Source: Serratia fonticola
GTDB lineage: Bacteria; Pseudomonadota; Gammaproteobacteria; Enterobacterales; Enterobacteriaceae
Direction of reading: 5' to 3'
Length of the DNA: 64,000 nucleotides
NCBI RefSeq assembly: GCF_006715025.1
Contig: NZ_VFMK01000001.1
Location: 1,612,001 to 1,676,000 of the forward strand
Shown here: one piece after another, positions 25,572 through 34,315 of the stretch
Layout: every line of letters starts with the position of its first letter
How positions within the stretch are numbered: position 1 is the stretch's first letter
Made by a program: the position numbers and the translations under genes
Notes under the pieces: generated by a model
The model's input: the letters and a program-made list of their open reading frames with translations, nothing else
What the model was told of the DNA's origin: nothing
The model's database searches: none

Positions 25572-26396
25572 TTAGTCGATGGTGCGTAATAACTCATTAA
25601 TCCCGACTTTACCGCGCGTTTTGGCGTCGACTTTCTTGACGATCACCGCACAATACAGGCTGTAAGTACCGTCTTTGGACGGCAGGTTGCCAGAAACCAC
25701 CACAGAACCGGCAGGTACGCGGCCATAGTGCACTTCACCGGTTTCACGATCGTAAATGCGGGTACTTTGGCCCAGGTAAACGCCCATGGAGATCACGGAA
25801 CCTTCTTCAACGATCACGCCTTCAACCACTTCTGAACGCGCGCCGATAAAGCAGTTGTCCTCAATAATGGTTGGGTTGGCCTGCAATGGTTCCAGAACGC
25901 CACCAATGCCAACACCGCCAGACAGGTGAACGTTCTTACCGATCTGCGCACAAGAACCGACGGTGGCCCAGGTATCGACCATGGTGCCTTCATCCACATA
26001 GGCACCGATGTTGACGTAGGAAGGCATCAGTACCGTATTACGTGCAATGAATGCGCCTTGGCGCACGGTGGCTGGTGGCACCACGCGGAAACCTTCTTTC
26101 TGGAAGCGGGCTTCATCGTAGTCAGCGAATTTCATCGGGACTTTGTCGTAATAACGGGTTTCTGCACCGTCCATCACTTTGTTGTCGTTGATGCGGAAAG
26201 AAAGCAGCACGGCTTTTTTCAGCCACTGATGCGTTACCCACTGACCGTCGATCTTCTCGGCAACGCGCAGCGCGCCGCTGTCCAGCAGGGCGATCACCTG
26301 GTTTACCGCTTCACGCGTTACGGTGTCTACGTTAGCCGGGGTCATCTCTGCACGGCGTTCGAAGGCGTTTTCAATAACGTTTTGTAATTGCTGCAT
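25572..26396 (-). CDS. dapD: 2,3,4,5-tetrahydropyridine-2,6-dicarboxylate N-succinyltransferase
   Basis: 274-residue left-handed beta-helix acyltransferase of the succinylase branch of lysine/diaminopimelate synthesis; same length as E. coli. The hexapeptide-repeat region includes GAYVDEGTMVDTWATVGSCAQIG followed over later turns by IEDNCFIGARSEVVEG. The N-terminal helical domain begins MQQLQNVIE. It supplies precursor for the two lysine decarboxylases further along this window only indirectly, through the lysine pool. Confidence 0.97.
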   Translation of the reverse strand: MQQLQNVIENAFERRAEMTPANVDTVTREAVNQVIALLDSGALRVAEKIDGQWVTHQWLKKAVLLSFRINDNKVMDGAETRYYDKVPMKFADYDEARFQKEGFRVVPPATVRQGAFIARNTVLMPSYVNIGAYVDEGTMVDTWATVGSCAQIGKNVHLSGGVGIGGVLEPLQANPTIIEDNCFIGARSEVVEGVIVEEGSVISMGVYLGQSTRIYDRETGEVHYGRVPAGSVVVSGNLPSKDGTYSLYCAVIVKKVDAKTRGKVGINELLRTID

Positions 26397-26436
26397 TCTG
26401 TTCTCTGTCCTGGTTTTATTAACGAAAAGTTACTTG

Positions 26437-26583
26437 TATACCTTGAATAATTCGAGTTGCAGGGCAAAAACGTCATGCGTTTTTGAACCGCACTTGTGCT
26501 GGCCCCGGAGGAGCAAGGCCCAGACGTGGGCCAATTAACCGAGTGCAATCAACACACCTGCAACTTGAAGTATGACGGCAGTA
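26437..26583 (-). repeat. ERIC-ended element with a non-ERIC core, glnD-dapD junction
   Basis: Ends match ERIC (TATACCTTGAATAATTCGAG and CTGCAACTTGAAGTATGACG), but the middle is different: a hairpin CAAAAACG/CGTTTTTG near 26464-26484 and a GGCCC/GGGCC dyad near 26517-26532. The last base touches the glnD stop codon. The CGTTTTTG arm could terminate transcription leaving glnD. Confidence 0.65.
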
Positions 26584-29262
26584 TCACATTTTATCGGTTG
26601 GATTGAGTGCCTCTGTCAACCGTTGTTCCAATTTTCTGCGCGTTTCCGGATTTAAGGCTCGTCGATCGCTATCAGCCAGAATGAACAAATCCTCAACGCG
26701 CTCGCCAATAGTGGAAATGCGCGCGCCATGCAGCGATAGGCCCAGATCGGCGAAGACTTCCCCAACTCGTGCCAACAGACCGGGCTGATCGAGAGCGATC
26801 AGTTCCAGATAACTACGGCGATCGGTGTGGGTAGGTAAGAAGCTGACCTCGGTGGGGACGCTGAAATGGCGCAGTTTGGATGACGGACGGCGCGCGCGCG
26901 GAGGTTGATATTCCCGCTGGGTGATGGCCTGCTCCAGCGCATGACGGATCACGGCATGACGATCCTGCGCCAGCGGGCTGCCATCGGGTTCCAGCACGAT
27001 AAAGGTATCCATTGCCATGCCGTCACGGTTGGTAAAGATCTGTGCGTCGTGAACGCTGAGGTTACGTCGATCCATTTCACCGGCGACGGCGGCGAACAGA
27101 TAAGGGCGATCCGGGCTCCAGATAAAGATCTCTGTTCCGCCGCGCGTTGCCTGGCGACTGACCAGCACCAGAGGTTTGGTCGAATCATGGGCGAGTAGAT
27201 GGCGGGCGTGCCACGCCAACTGATTGGGTGAATGGCGCAGGAAATAATCGGCGCGGCAACGGCTCCAGATACGGTGCAATGCCTCTTCGTCGATATTGTC
27301 CATGCGCAACAGGGCCAGCGCCTGTAAACGGTGATGGCGAACCCGTTCGCGCAGGTCCGGGCTGTTTTGCATCCCACGGCGCAGCTGTTTTTCGGTAGCG
27401 AAGTACAGTTCACGCAACAGGCTTTGCTTCCAGCTGTTCCACAACGTCTCGTTGGTGGCACAGATATCGGCTACCGTCAGGCAAACCAGATAACGCAGCC
27501 GGGTTTCGCTCTGCACTTCACTGCTAAATTGCTGAATCACGGTGGGGTCTTGAATGTCGCGCCTCTGTGCGGTTACCGACATCAGTAAATGGCAACGTAC
27601 CAGCCAGGCAACCAACTGCGTTTCCCGTGAGTTCAGACCGTGCAATGCGGCAAATTCCAGTGCGTCTTGCGCACCCAGAATGGAGTGATCGCCGCCGCGC
27701 CCTTTGGCAATATCGTGGAATAGCGCCGCCAGTAACAGCAGCTCAGGATGCGGCAGGCGAGGGTAGAGCTCGACACACAGCGGGTGGCGTGGGCGGGTTT
27801 CTTCATCGGCGAAGCTTTCCAGCTTTTGCAGCACACGAATGGTGTGTTCATCAACGGTATAGGCATGGAACAGATCGAATTGCATTTGGCCGACAATGCT
27901 GCCCCACTGCGGCATATAGGCCCATAACACGCTGTGGCGATGCATCGGCACCAGTGCCCGCGAAACCGCGCCAGGATGGCGTAGGATCGCCATAAACAGC
28001 TCCCTGGCCTCTGGAATATGACATAAAGGTTGCTTCAGGTGGCGACGTGCATGGCGCAGCTGGCGCACGGTGGTGGAGTAAATACCCTTGATTTCACGGT
28101 TGCGTACCATCAGATAAAACATGCGCATGATGGCTTCGGGCTGGCGGATAAACAGCGTTTCATCGCGCAGATCGATCAGGTTACCGCGCAGTTGAAAATC
28201 ATCGTTCAGCGGGCGCGGTTTTTCCGTGGCGTCCAGCGCCAGAATCGCTTCATCAAACAGTTGCAGCAGCATGTGATTCAGTTCGCTGACGCGGCGTGTC
28301 ATGCGATAGAAATCTTTCATCATGCGCTCTACCGGCTCGTTGCCCTCGCCTTCGTAACGCAGCAATTGGGCGACGCTGAGCTGACGATCAAACAACAGGC
28401 GGTTGTCATAGCGGGGGAGCACCAGATGCAGTGCAAAACGGATCCGCCACAGGAAGCTCTGGCATTCGTTTAATTCGTTGCGTTCTGCCTGAGTCAGGAA
28501 GCCAAAGCCGACCATCTCATCAAGCGAGGTGGCACCAAAATGGCGGCGGGCAACCCACAGCAACGTATGGATATCGCGCAGCCCGCCAGGGCTGCTTTTG
28601 ATATCCGGCTCCAGATTGTAGCTGGTGCCGTGATAACGCTGGTGGCGTTCCTGCTGCTCAATCACTTTGGCGTCAAAGAATTTTGGCGAAGGCCAGAATC
28701 CGTCGCTGAAAATATGCTTTTGCATTTGCAGAAACAAGGCGACATCGCCACAGATCATGCGTGACTCGATCAGGTTGGTGGCCACCGTCAAATCAGCCAA
28801 CCCTTCCAACAGGCACTCTTCCAGCGTACGGACGCTGTGGCCGACTTCCAGTTTCAGATCCCACAGCAGAGTGATGAATTCACCAACGCGCGCGGCCTGC
28901 TCATCGTTAAGACGAACCTGGCTGAGGACCAGCAGATCGATGTCAGACAGCGGGTGCAATTCACCACGACCATACCCGCCAACGGCGACCAGCGCCGTCT
29001 CGGGGATCGCTTCGAAGCCGTAGAACACCCATAACCGACACAACAGGCGATCGATAAATTCACTGCGTGCCGCTACCAGACTTTCGACACTGGCTCCGGC
29101 ATTGAACGCCGCAGCCAACCAGAGTTGGAACTGTTCAAGGCGCTGTTTCAGGATCACGCAATCAAGCGCTTCATCGCCATAGGTATTGGGGGATTCCGGC
29201 TGCTTCGGCAGGGCCTGTGGCGGAATGGCTGGGATCTCTAGCTCTCGACAATTTTCTGACAT
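26584..29262 (-). CDS. glnD: Bifunctional uridylyltransferase/uridylyl-removing enzyme GlnD
   Basis: 892-residue nitrogen sensor that uridylylates PII (GlnB/GlnK) when glutamine is low and de-uridylylates it when high. Domains in order: nucleotidyltransferase (residues 95-109, GGYGRGELHPLSDID), helical linker, HD domain (LLAALFHDIAKGRGGDHS), and two C-terminal ACT domains (DRPYLFAAVAGEM; DQPGLLARVGEVF). The ATG at 29262 gives a start MSENCRELE and the family length (890 in E. coli). The frame extends 15 codons upstream across the map terminator. Confidence 0.96.
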   Translation of the reverse strand: MSENCRELEIPAIPPQALPKQPESPNTYGDEALDCVILKQRLEQFQLWLAAAFNAGASVESLVAARSEFIDRLLCRLWVFYGFEAIPETALVAVGGYGRGELHPLSDIDLLVLSQVRLNDEQAARVGEFITLLWDLKLEVGHSVRTLEECLLEGLADLTVATNLIESRMICGDVALFLQMQKHIFSDGFWPSPKFFDAKVIEQQERHQRYHGTSYNLEPDIKSSPGGLRDIHTLLWVARRHFGATSLDEMVGFGFLTQAERNELNECQSFLWRIRFALHLVLPRYDNRLLFDRQLSVAQLLRYEGEGNEPVERMMKDFYRMTRRVSELNHMLLQLFDEAILALDATEKPRPLNDDFQLRGNLIDLRDETLFIRQPEAIMRMFYLMVRNREIKGIYSTTVRQLRHARRHLKQPLCHIPEARELFMAILRHPGAVSRALVPMHRHSVLWAYMPQWGSIVGQMQFDLFHAYTVDEHTIRVLQKLESFADEETRPRHPLCVELYPRLPHPELLLLAALFHDIAKGRGGDHSILGAQDALEFAALHGLNSRETQLVAWLVRCHLLMSVTAQRRDIQDPTVIQQFSSEVQSETRLRYLVCLTVADICATNETLWNSWKQSLLRELYFATEKQLRRGMQNSPDLRERVRHHRLQALALLRMDNIDEEALHRIWSRCRADYFLRHSPNQLAWHARHLLAHDSTKPLVLVSRQATRGGTEIFIWSPDRPYLFAAVAGEMDRRNLSVHDAQIFTNRDGMAMDTFIVLEPDGSPLAQDRHAVIRHALEQAITQREYQPPRARRPSSKLRHFSVPTEVSFLPTHTDRRSYLELIALDQPGLLARVGEVFADLGLSLHGARISTIGERVEDLFILADSDRRALNPETRRKLEQRLTEALNPTDKM

Positions 29263-29274
29263 GGTTCGCCGCCC

Positions 29275-29300
29275 ATAAAAAAGCCGGCATAAGCCGGCTT
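29275..29300 (-). terminator. Terminator after map, inside the glnD leader
   Basis: On the minus strand AAGCCGGC-TTAT-GCCGGCTT is followed by a run of T. It ends transcription from map only a dozen bases before the glnD start codon, so glnD expression depends on readthrough or on a promoter overlapping this hairpin. Confidence 0.8.
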
Positions 29301-29321
29301 GTGACAAGAACTTCCGGGCAC

Positions 29322-29365
29322 ATATCCTATCAATTTCAAGTTGCAGCTTGAAAGACGACGGATAT
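29322..29365. repeat. Minimal ERIC stub (ends only)
   Basis: 44 bp consisting of the two ERIC termini fused: ATATCCTATCAATTTCAAGT, then TGCAGCTTGAAAGACGACGG and ATAT. It ends 11 bases from the map stop codon. The core is precisely missing. Confidence 0.7.
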
Positions 29366-29375
29366 GACGCGGTTC

Positions 29376-30170
29376 TTACATCTCGTGCGTAATGATATTG
29401 GGGATGGTGTCATCCTTGCGCAACGTCATTATCTCGCAGCCGTTATCAGTGACCACAATAGTATGCTCATACTGCGCCGACAAGCTGCGATCTTTGGTTT
29501 TCACCGTCCAGCCGTCCTTCATGGTGCGGATGCGGTAATCACCGGCATTGACCATGGGTTCGATAGTGAATGCCATACCGGGTTGCAGTACCACGCCGCC
29601 ATCATCGGCATCGTAATGCAGTACCTGGGGCTCTTCGTGAAAAACTTCGCCGATACCGTGGCCACAATATTCGCGAACGACAGAGAATTTCTCTGCTTCA
29701 ACAAATTGTTGAATCGCCTTACCCAGGGTACGCAGGCGGATACCGGGCTTAACCATTTTCAGCGCCAGATACAGGCTTTCCTGAGTGATGCGGCATAAGC
29801 GTTCGCCCAGAATGGTGGGTTTGCCGACGATAAACATCTTGGAGGTATCGCCGTGGAAGCCGTCTTTAATCACGGTCACATCGATGTTGACGATATCGCC
29901 GTCTTTCAGCACTTTGTCATCGCTTGGAATACCGTGACAGACCACTTCGTTTACCGAAATACAGACCGATTTCGGGAAGCCGTGGTAACCCAGGCACGCA
30001 GAGATAGCCTGCTGTGTCGTAGTGATATATTCGTGACAGATCCGGTCCAGTTCGCCGGTGGTAACGCCCGGTTTTACGTGAGGCTCGATGATTTCCAGCA
30101 CTTCTGCGGCCAGGCGGCCCGCAACGCGCATTTTCTGAATGTCATCCGGTGTTTTAATTGAGATTGCCAT
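29376..30170 (-). CDS. map: Methionine aminopeptidase
   Basis: 264-residue type I enzyme removing initiator methionine; same length as E. coli Map. The pita-bread-fold metal ligands lie in NIDVTVIKDGFHGDTSKMF, GHGIGEVFHEEPQV, FTIEPMVNAG and the late QYEHTIVVTDNG. An N-terminal segment of the usual sort (MAISIKTPDDIQKMR). It diverges from rpsB across a 365-base promoter region. Confidence 0.97.
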   Translation of the reverse strand: MAISIKTPDDIQKMRVAGRLAAEVLEIIEPHVKPGVTTGELDRICHEYITTTQQAISACLGYHGFPKSVCISVNEVVCHGIPSDDKVLKDGDIVNIDVTVIKDGFHGDTSKMFIVGKPTILGERLCRITQESLYLALKMVKPGIRLRTLGKAIQQFVEAEKFSVVREYCGHGIGEVFHEEPQVLHYDADDGGVVLQPGMAFTIEPMVNAGDYRIRTMKDGWTVKTKDRSLSAQYEHTIVVTDNGCEIMTLRKDDTIPNIITHEM

Positions 30171-30226
30171 GAAAATTCGTCCGCAGGTGTCGATATCGTC
30201 GACAGTAGTAAGAAAGGCTTGGACTT

Positions 30227-30255
30227 ATGGTATCAGCCCCGCCGGAGGCTGCCAA
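30227..30255 (-). promoter_or_regulatory. Candidate map promoter
   Basis: On the minus strand -35 TTGGCA (complement of 30250-30255), 17-base spacer, -10 TACCAT (complement of 30227-30232), about 57 bases before the map ATG. Confidence 0.6.
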
Positions 30256-30293
30256 ATTTGATTTCCAAAAGGCCGCGGCAAATGCAACAAAAG

Positions 30294-30323
30294 TTGGTAT
30301 CGCGGGCGGGTTTATGGTATAAA
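30294..30323 (+). promoter_or_regulatory. rpsB-tsf promoter
   Basis: -35 TTGGTA (30294-30299), 18-base spacer, -10 TATAAA (30318-30323), followed by a GCGCGCC discriminator typical of stringently controlled ribosomal promoters. Confidence 0.75.
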
Positions 30324-30329
30324 GCGCGC

Positions 30330-30535
30330 CGGTAGATCCGCATCGTTAGTTGGTTATTGGCCCTAGTGGGCGGTGCGAATGGCCGAAAATACTTTAACTG
30401 CACTCACATTGTGTAAATAACACACACGTATCGACACATCCGCCGGGGTGCCTTGAGATGGCTTAGGTCATTGTCCGGGTCGGCGTTATGGGATACGTGG
30501 AGGCATAACCCCAATCATTCTATAGAGGTTTAATC
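30330..30535 (+). other. Structured rpsB leader (probable S2 autoregulatory site)
   Basis: About 200 nt of untranslated leader with several dyads (for example GGCCCTAGTGGGC, GTGTAAATAACACAC and GTCCGGGTCGGC). In gammaproteobacteria this leader binds ribosomal protein S2 to repress rpsB-tsf. Assignment rests on position and length; the fold was not computed. Confidence 0.6.
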
Positions 30536-31261
30536 ATGGCAACTGTTTCCATGCGCGACATGCTCCAGGCTGGTGTACACTTTGGTCACCAGACCCGTTA
30601 CTGGAACCCGAAAATGAAGCCTTTCATCTTCGGCGCTCGTAACAAGGTTCACATCATCAACCTGGAAAAAACCGTACCAATGGTCAACGCAGCACTGGCT
30701 GAACTGACCAAGATCTCTTCCCGTAAAGGTAAGATCCTGTTCGTTGGTACCAAGCGCGCAGCAAGCGAAGCGGTAAAAGAATATGCTAACAGCTGCGATC
30801 AGTTCTTCGTGAACCATCGCTGGTTGGGTGGCATGCTGACTAACTGGAAAACCGTTCGTCAGTCAATCAAACGTTTGAAAGATCTGGAAATCCAGTCCCA
30901 AGACGGCACCTTCGACAAGCTGACCAAGAAAGAAGCGCTGATGCGTACTCGTGAATTGGAAAAGCTGGAAAACTCCCTGGGTGGTATCAAGGACATGGGT
31001 GGTCTGCCAGACGCTCTGTTTGTTATCGATGCCGATCACGAACACATCGCGATCAAAGAAGCCAACAACTTGGGTATCCCGGTATTCTCTATCGTTGATA
31101 CCAACTCCGATCCAGACGGCGTTGACTTCATCATCCCTGGTAACGACGACGCAATCCGTGCAATCAAATTGTACCTGACTGCCGTTGCTACCGCCGTCCG
31201 TGAAGGTCGTTCTCAAGATCTGGCCGTTCAGGCGGAAGAAAGCTTCGTAGAAGCTGAATAA
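30536..31261 (+). CDS. rpsB: 30S ribosomal protein S2
   Basis: 241-residue ribosomal protein S2 (MATVSMRDMLQAGVHFGHQT; E. coli 241). Highly conserved throughout, including the coiled-coil protrusion region (FDKLTKKEALMRTRELEKLE) and FVIDADHEHIAIKEANNLGI. Ends in the acidic tail EEAFVEAE-like EESFVEAE. Codon use is strongly biased, as expected for a very highly expressed gene. First gene of rpsB-tsf. Confidence 0.99.
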   Translation: MATVSMRDMLQAGVHFGHQTRYWNPKMKPFIFGARNKVHIINLEKTVPMVNAALAELTKISSRKGKILFVGTKRAASEAVKEYANSCDQFFVNHRWLGGMLTNWKTVRQSIKRLKDLEIQSQDGTFDKLTKKEALMRTRELEKLENSLGGIKDMGGLPDALFVIDADHEHIAIKEANNLGIPVFSIVDTNSDPDGVDFIIPGNDDAIRAIKLYLTAVATAVREGRSQDLAVQAEESFVEAE

Positions 31262-31305
31262 TAAGGTCAAGCCCTTATTAACCAGGTATTGAATATGTTG
31301 GTTAG

Positions 31306-31328
31306 GGGGGCCTGTTAAGGCCCCCTTT
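31306..31328 (+). terminator. Attenuating terminator between rpsB and tsf
   Basis: GGGGGCC (31306-31312) pairs with GGCCCCC (31319-31325), followed by TTT. The short U tract suggests partial termination, lowering tsf relative to rpsB. Confidence 0.7.
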
Positions 31329-31347
31329 GCTTATCTGAATGAGAATC

Positions 31348-31405
31348 ATACCCAATAGATGTCGAGTTGCAGCCAACATGGCTACGGCTTGAGAGATGAA
31401 GGGTA
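31348..31405 (+). repeat. Deleted ERIC element before tsf
   Basis: 58 bp: ATACCCAATAGATGTCGAGT and TGCAG at the left, then CGGCTTGAGAGATGAAGGGTA at the right. The central palindrome is deleted. It lies 33 bases before the tsf start codon. Confidence 0.75.
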
Positions 31406-31438
31406 AATCTCCGTGTGAGATAACCGAGGAATAAAGAA

Positions 31439-32290
31439 ATGGCTGATATTACCGCTGCTCTGGTAAAAGAACTGCGTGAGCGTACCGGCGCTGGCATGAT
31501 GGATTGTAAAAAAGCACTGGTCGAAGCCAACGGCGACATCGAGCTGGCAATCGAAAACATGCGTAAATCTGGTGCGATCAAAGCAGCGAAAAAAGCAGGC
31601 AACGTAGCTGCTGACGGCGTGATCAAAACCAAGATCGTAGGCAACTACGCCATGATTCTGGAAGTTAACTGCCAGACCGACTTCGTAGCGAAAGATGCTG
31701 GTTTCCTGGCGTTTGCTGACAAAGTGCTGGACGCGGCTGTTGCTGGCAAAATCACTGACGTTGACGTGCTGAAGGCGCAGTTCGAAGATGAGCGTGTTGC
31801 TCTGGTGGCAAAAATCGGTGAGAACATCAACATTCGCCGTGTTGCTTCTCTGGAAGGCGACGTGCTGGGCAGCTACCTGCACGGCGCACGTATCGGTGTT
31901 CTGGTTGCCGCTAAAGGCGCAGACGAAGAGCTGGTTAAGCAAATTGCCATGCACGTAGCGGCAAGCAAGCCTGAATTCGTGAAGCCTGAAGACGTGTCTG
32001 CTGAAGTGGTAGAAAAAGAGTACCAGGTTCAGTTGGACATCGCGATGCAGTCTGGCAAGCCGAAAGAAATCGCAGAGAAGATGGTTGAAGGCCGTATGAA
32101 GAAATTCACCGGTGAAGTCTCTCTGACCGGTCAGCCTTTCGTTATCGAACCAAGCAAGAGCGTAGGCCAGGTGCTGAAAGAGCATAACGCTGACGTGATT
32201 AACTTCATCCGCTTCGAAGTGGGCGAAGGTATCGAGAAAGTAGCTACCGACTTTGCTGCTGAAGTTGCAGCAATGAGCAAGCAGTCTTAA
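31439..32290 (+). CDS. tsf: Elongation factor Ts
   Basis: 283-residue guanine nucleotide exchange factor for EF-Tu (same length as E. coli). N-terminal UBA-like domain ITAALVKELRERTGAGMMD with KKALVEANGDIELAIENMR. The TDFVAKD motif, whose Asp-Phe contact EF-Tu, follows in the core. Shine-Dalgarno GAGGAAT lies before the ATG. Strong codon bias. Confidence 0.99.
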   Translation: MADITAALVKELRERTGAGMMDCKKALVEANGDIELAIENMRKSGAIKAAKKAGNVAADGVIKTKIVGNYAMILEVNCQTDFVAKDAGFLAFADKVLDAAVAGKITDVDVLKAQFEDERVALVAKIGENINIRRVASLEGDVLGSYLHGARIGVLVAAKGADEELVKQIAMHVAASKPEFVKPEDVSAEVVEKEYQVQLDIAMQSGKPKEIAEKMVEGRMKKFTGEVSLTGQPFVIEPSKSVGQVLKEHNADVINFIRFEVGEGIEKVATDFAAEVAAMSKQS

Positions 32291-32296
32291 TGCCTG

Positions 32297-32419
32297 TATA
32301 CCCAATAGATTTCAAGGTGCAGCAAGGCGGCAACTGAACGAATCCTCAGAAACCTGGTTCACCAGGCGACTGGGGATAAAAGGCGGCCAACGCAGCGGCA
32401 GCTTGAGAGATGAAGGGTA
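32297..32419 (+). repeat. Near full-length ERIC/IRU element between tsf and pyrH
   Basis: 123 bp (ERIC is usually about 127 bp) with both ends: TATACCCAATAGATTTCAAG and GCAGCTTGAGAGATGAAGGG. Between them are AAGGCGGCAACTGA, CAGGCGACTGGGG and CCAACGCAGCGGCAG. This is the clearest copy in the window and serves as the reference for the degenerate ones. Confidence 0.88.
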
Positions 32420-32561
32420 GCAATGGAACCGTCGTCAGGCGGTTCCAAATTATCCTGCCAGAGATTATCTGATGGTGGGCCTTGTGCACCTATACTCAGC
32501 ACAAGTGCGACGTATCGACTCAAACCCCCAATACTATTACTGCTTCTTAGGACAGAACACC

Positions 32562-33287
32562 ATGGCAACCAATGCAAAACCCGTTTATCAGCGTATTCTG
32601 CTCAAACTGAGTGGCGAGGCCCTGCAAGGTGCAGAAGGCTTTGGGATTGACGCTAGCGTTTTGGATCGCATGGCTCAGGAAGTAAAAGAGCTGGTCGAAC
32701 TGGGCATTCAGGTCGGTGTAGTCATTGGTGGTGGCAACCTTTTCCGTGGTGCAGGCCTGGCGCAAGCCGGTATGAACCGCGTAGTGGGCGACCACATGGG
32801 AATGCTGGCTACCGTGATGAACGGCTTGGCTATGCGTGATGCACTGCACCGTGCCTATGTGAACGCCCGCCTGATGTCTGCAATTCCATTGAACGGCGTG
32901 TGTGATAATTACAGCTGGGCGGAGGCGATCAGCCTGCTGCGCAATAACCGCGTGGTGATTTTCTCTGCCGGTACAGGTAACCCGTTCTTCACCACCGATT
33001 CCGCAGCCTGCCTGCGTGGTATCGAAATTGAAGCCGATGTGGTATTGAAAGCGACTAAAGTGGATGGTGTATACTCCGCTGACCCGGTGAAGAATCCGGA
33101 TGCAACGTTGTTTGAGCAGTTGACTTACCAGGACGTGCTGGAACGTGAGCTAAAAGTGATGGACCTGGCGGCGTTTACGCTGGCCCGCGATCACGGTTTG
33201 CCGATCCGCGTGTTCAACATGAACAAACCAGGTGCACTGCGCCGTGTGGTGATGGGTGAAAACGAAGGTACGCTGATCACCAAGTAA
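32562..33287 (+). CDS. pyrH: Uridylate kinase
   Basis: 241-residue hexameric UMP kinase (E. coli PyrH 241). Amino-acid-kinase fold motifs: LLKLSGEALQG, VIGGGNLFRG, SAGTGNPFFTTDSAA, and KATKVDGVYSADPVK. GTP activates and UTP inhibits the family. The ATG at 32562 is chosen because it gives MATNAKPVYQRILLKLSGEA; the frame is open 30 codons upstream without homology. Shine-Dalgarno is weak (AGGACAG at about 10 bases). Confidence 0.98.
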   Translation: MATNAKPVYQRILLKLSGEALQGAEGFGIDASVLDRMAQEVKELVELGIQVGVVIGGGNLFRGAGLAQAGMNRVVGDHMGMLATVMNGLAMRDALHRAYVNARLMSAIPLNGVCDNYSWAEAISLLRNNRVVIFSAGTGNPFFTTDSAACLRGIEIEADVVLKATKVDGVYSADPVKNPDATLFEQLTYQDVLERELKVMDLAAFTLARDHGLPIRVFNMNKPGALRRVVMGENEGTLITK

Positions 33288-33442
33288 CGGCTTTTCGGTC
33301 TAAATTTAGCGGGAGTGGATAACGCTGGGCGTTGTGTGCTCCTCTTGAGTAAAATTCACGGGCTATATTTGTAATATCCAACCTACGCGAAGTATGTAGG
33401 GCAAATAGCCTGCCAAGTAACCAGCATTCAAGGGTTCGCAAC

Positions 33443-34000
33443 GTGATTAATGAAATCAGAAAAGACGCTGATTCACGCATGGAAAAAAGCGTAGAAGCAT
33501 TCAAAAACCAAATCAGCAAGATCCGCACTGGCCGTGCTTCTCCAAGCATTCTGGATGGCATCATGGTGGAATACTACGGTTCCGCAACGCCGTTGCGCCA
33601 GTTGGCCAACATCACCGTAGAAGATTCCCGTACTCTGGCGATCAACCTGTTTGACCGTTCTCTGGGGTCGGCAGTGGAAAAAGCCATCATGTCCTCCGAT
33701 CTGGGCCTGAATCCTAACTCGGCTGGCAGCGTGATCCGTGTTCCACTTCCTCCACTGACGGAAGAGCGCCGTAAGGATCTGATCAAAGTGGTACGTGGTG
33801 AAGCAGAGCAGGGGCGTGTTGCCGTGCGTAACGTGCGCCGTGATGCCAACGATAAAGTGAAAGCCTTGCTGAAAGACAAAGAAATCAGCGAAGACGAAGA
33901 TCGTCGTTCACAAGAAGACATTCAGAAAATGACCGATGCCTACATCAAGCTGCTTGATGCTGCACTGGCTGATAAAGAAAAAGAGTTGATGGATTTCTAA
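33443..34000 (+). CDS. frr: Ribosome recycling factor
   Basis: 185-residue tRNA-shaped factor that with EF-G splits post-termination ribosomes (E. coli RRF 185). Conserved: KSVEAFKNQISKIRTGRASP in helix 1, YYGSATPLRQLANI in domain II, and DEDRRSQEDIQKMTDAYI in helix 3. The start codon is GTG (33443), as the homologous sequence begins MINEIRKDA. Confidence 0.98.
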   Translation: MINEIRKDADSRMEKSVEAFKNQISKIRTGRASPSILDGIMVEYYGSATPLRQLANITVEDSRTLAINLFDRSLGSAVEKAIMSSDLGLNPNSAGSVIRVPLPPLTEERRKDLIKVVRGEAEQGRVAVRNVRRDANDKVKALLKDKEISEDEDRRSQEDIQKMTDAYIKLLDAALADKEKELMDF

Positions 34001-34018
34001 TCTCCATCGCGCAGATAT

Positions 34019-34049
34019 AAAGCGTCGCCTAGGCGGCGCTTTATTTTTT
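34019..34049 (+). terminator. Terminator after frr
   Basis: AAGCGTCGCC (34020-34029) pairs along its full length with GGCGGCGCTT (34032-34041), followed by TATTTTTT. Confidence 0.92.
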
Positions 34050-34085
34050 GTGGAGCGGCTCGCGTTTTATCTTACATAGAGATCA

Positions 34086-34246
34086 TATACCCTATGCATG
34101 TAAAGTTGGCCGCTCGCATGCATTTGTACATGCTTGTACAGCACCGCCAGGTGATAAGGGCGCTTAGCCCTGTAACTGACTCAGGTAAATGACTGGGTTT
34201 GGCGCGTGCAGTTAACCACGCTGCAGTTTGCAAGGCGACGGGTATA
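34086..34246 (+). repeat. Expanded ERIC-like element between frr and ispC
   Basis: 161 bp with ends TATACCCTATGCATGTAAAG and GCAAGGCGACGGGTATA. The core AGGTAAATGACTGGGTTTGG matches the ERIC centre. A different insert near the left (CATGCATTTGTACATGCTTGTACAG, read over 34117-34141) is palindromic. This accounts for most of the 315 bases between frr and ispC. Confidence 0.6.
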
Positions 34247-34315
34247 GACAATCGGTGATTCAGGTTACCCCTTGAACACCTCCGATCTCATCACACAGTG
34301 ATTCAGAGCGAATTC

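Noticed and set aside
30863..32305. Long minus-strand frames opposite rpsB and tsf
   Set aside because: They are complements of strongly codon-biased ribosomal genes, a known artefact, with no homology or ribosome-binding sites.
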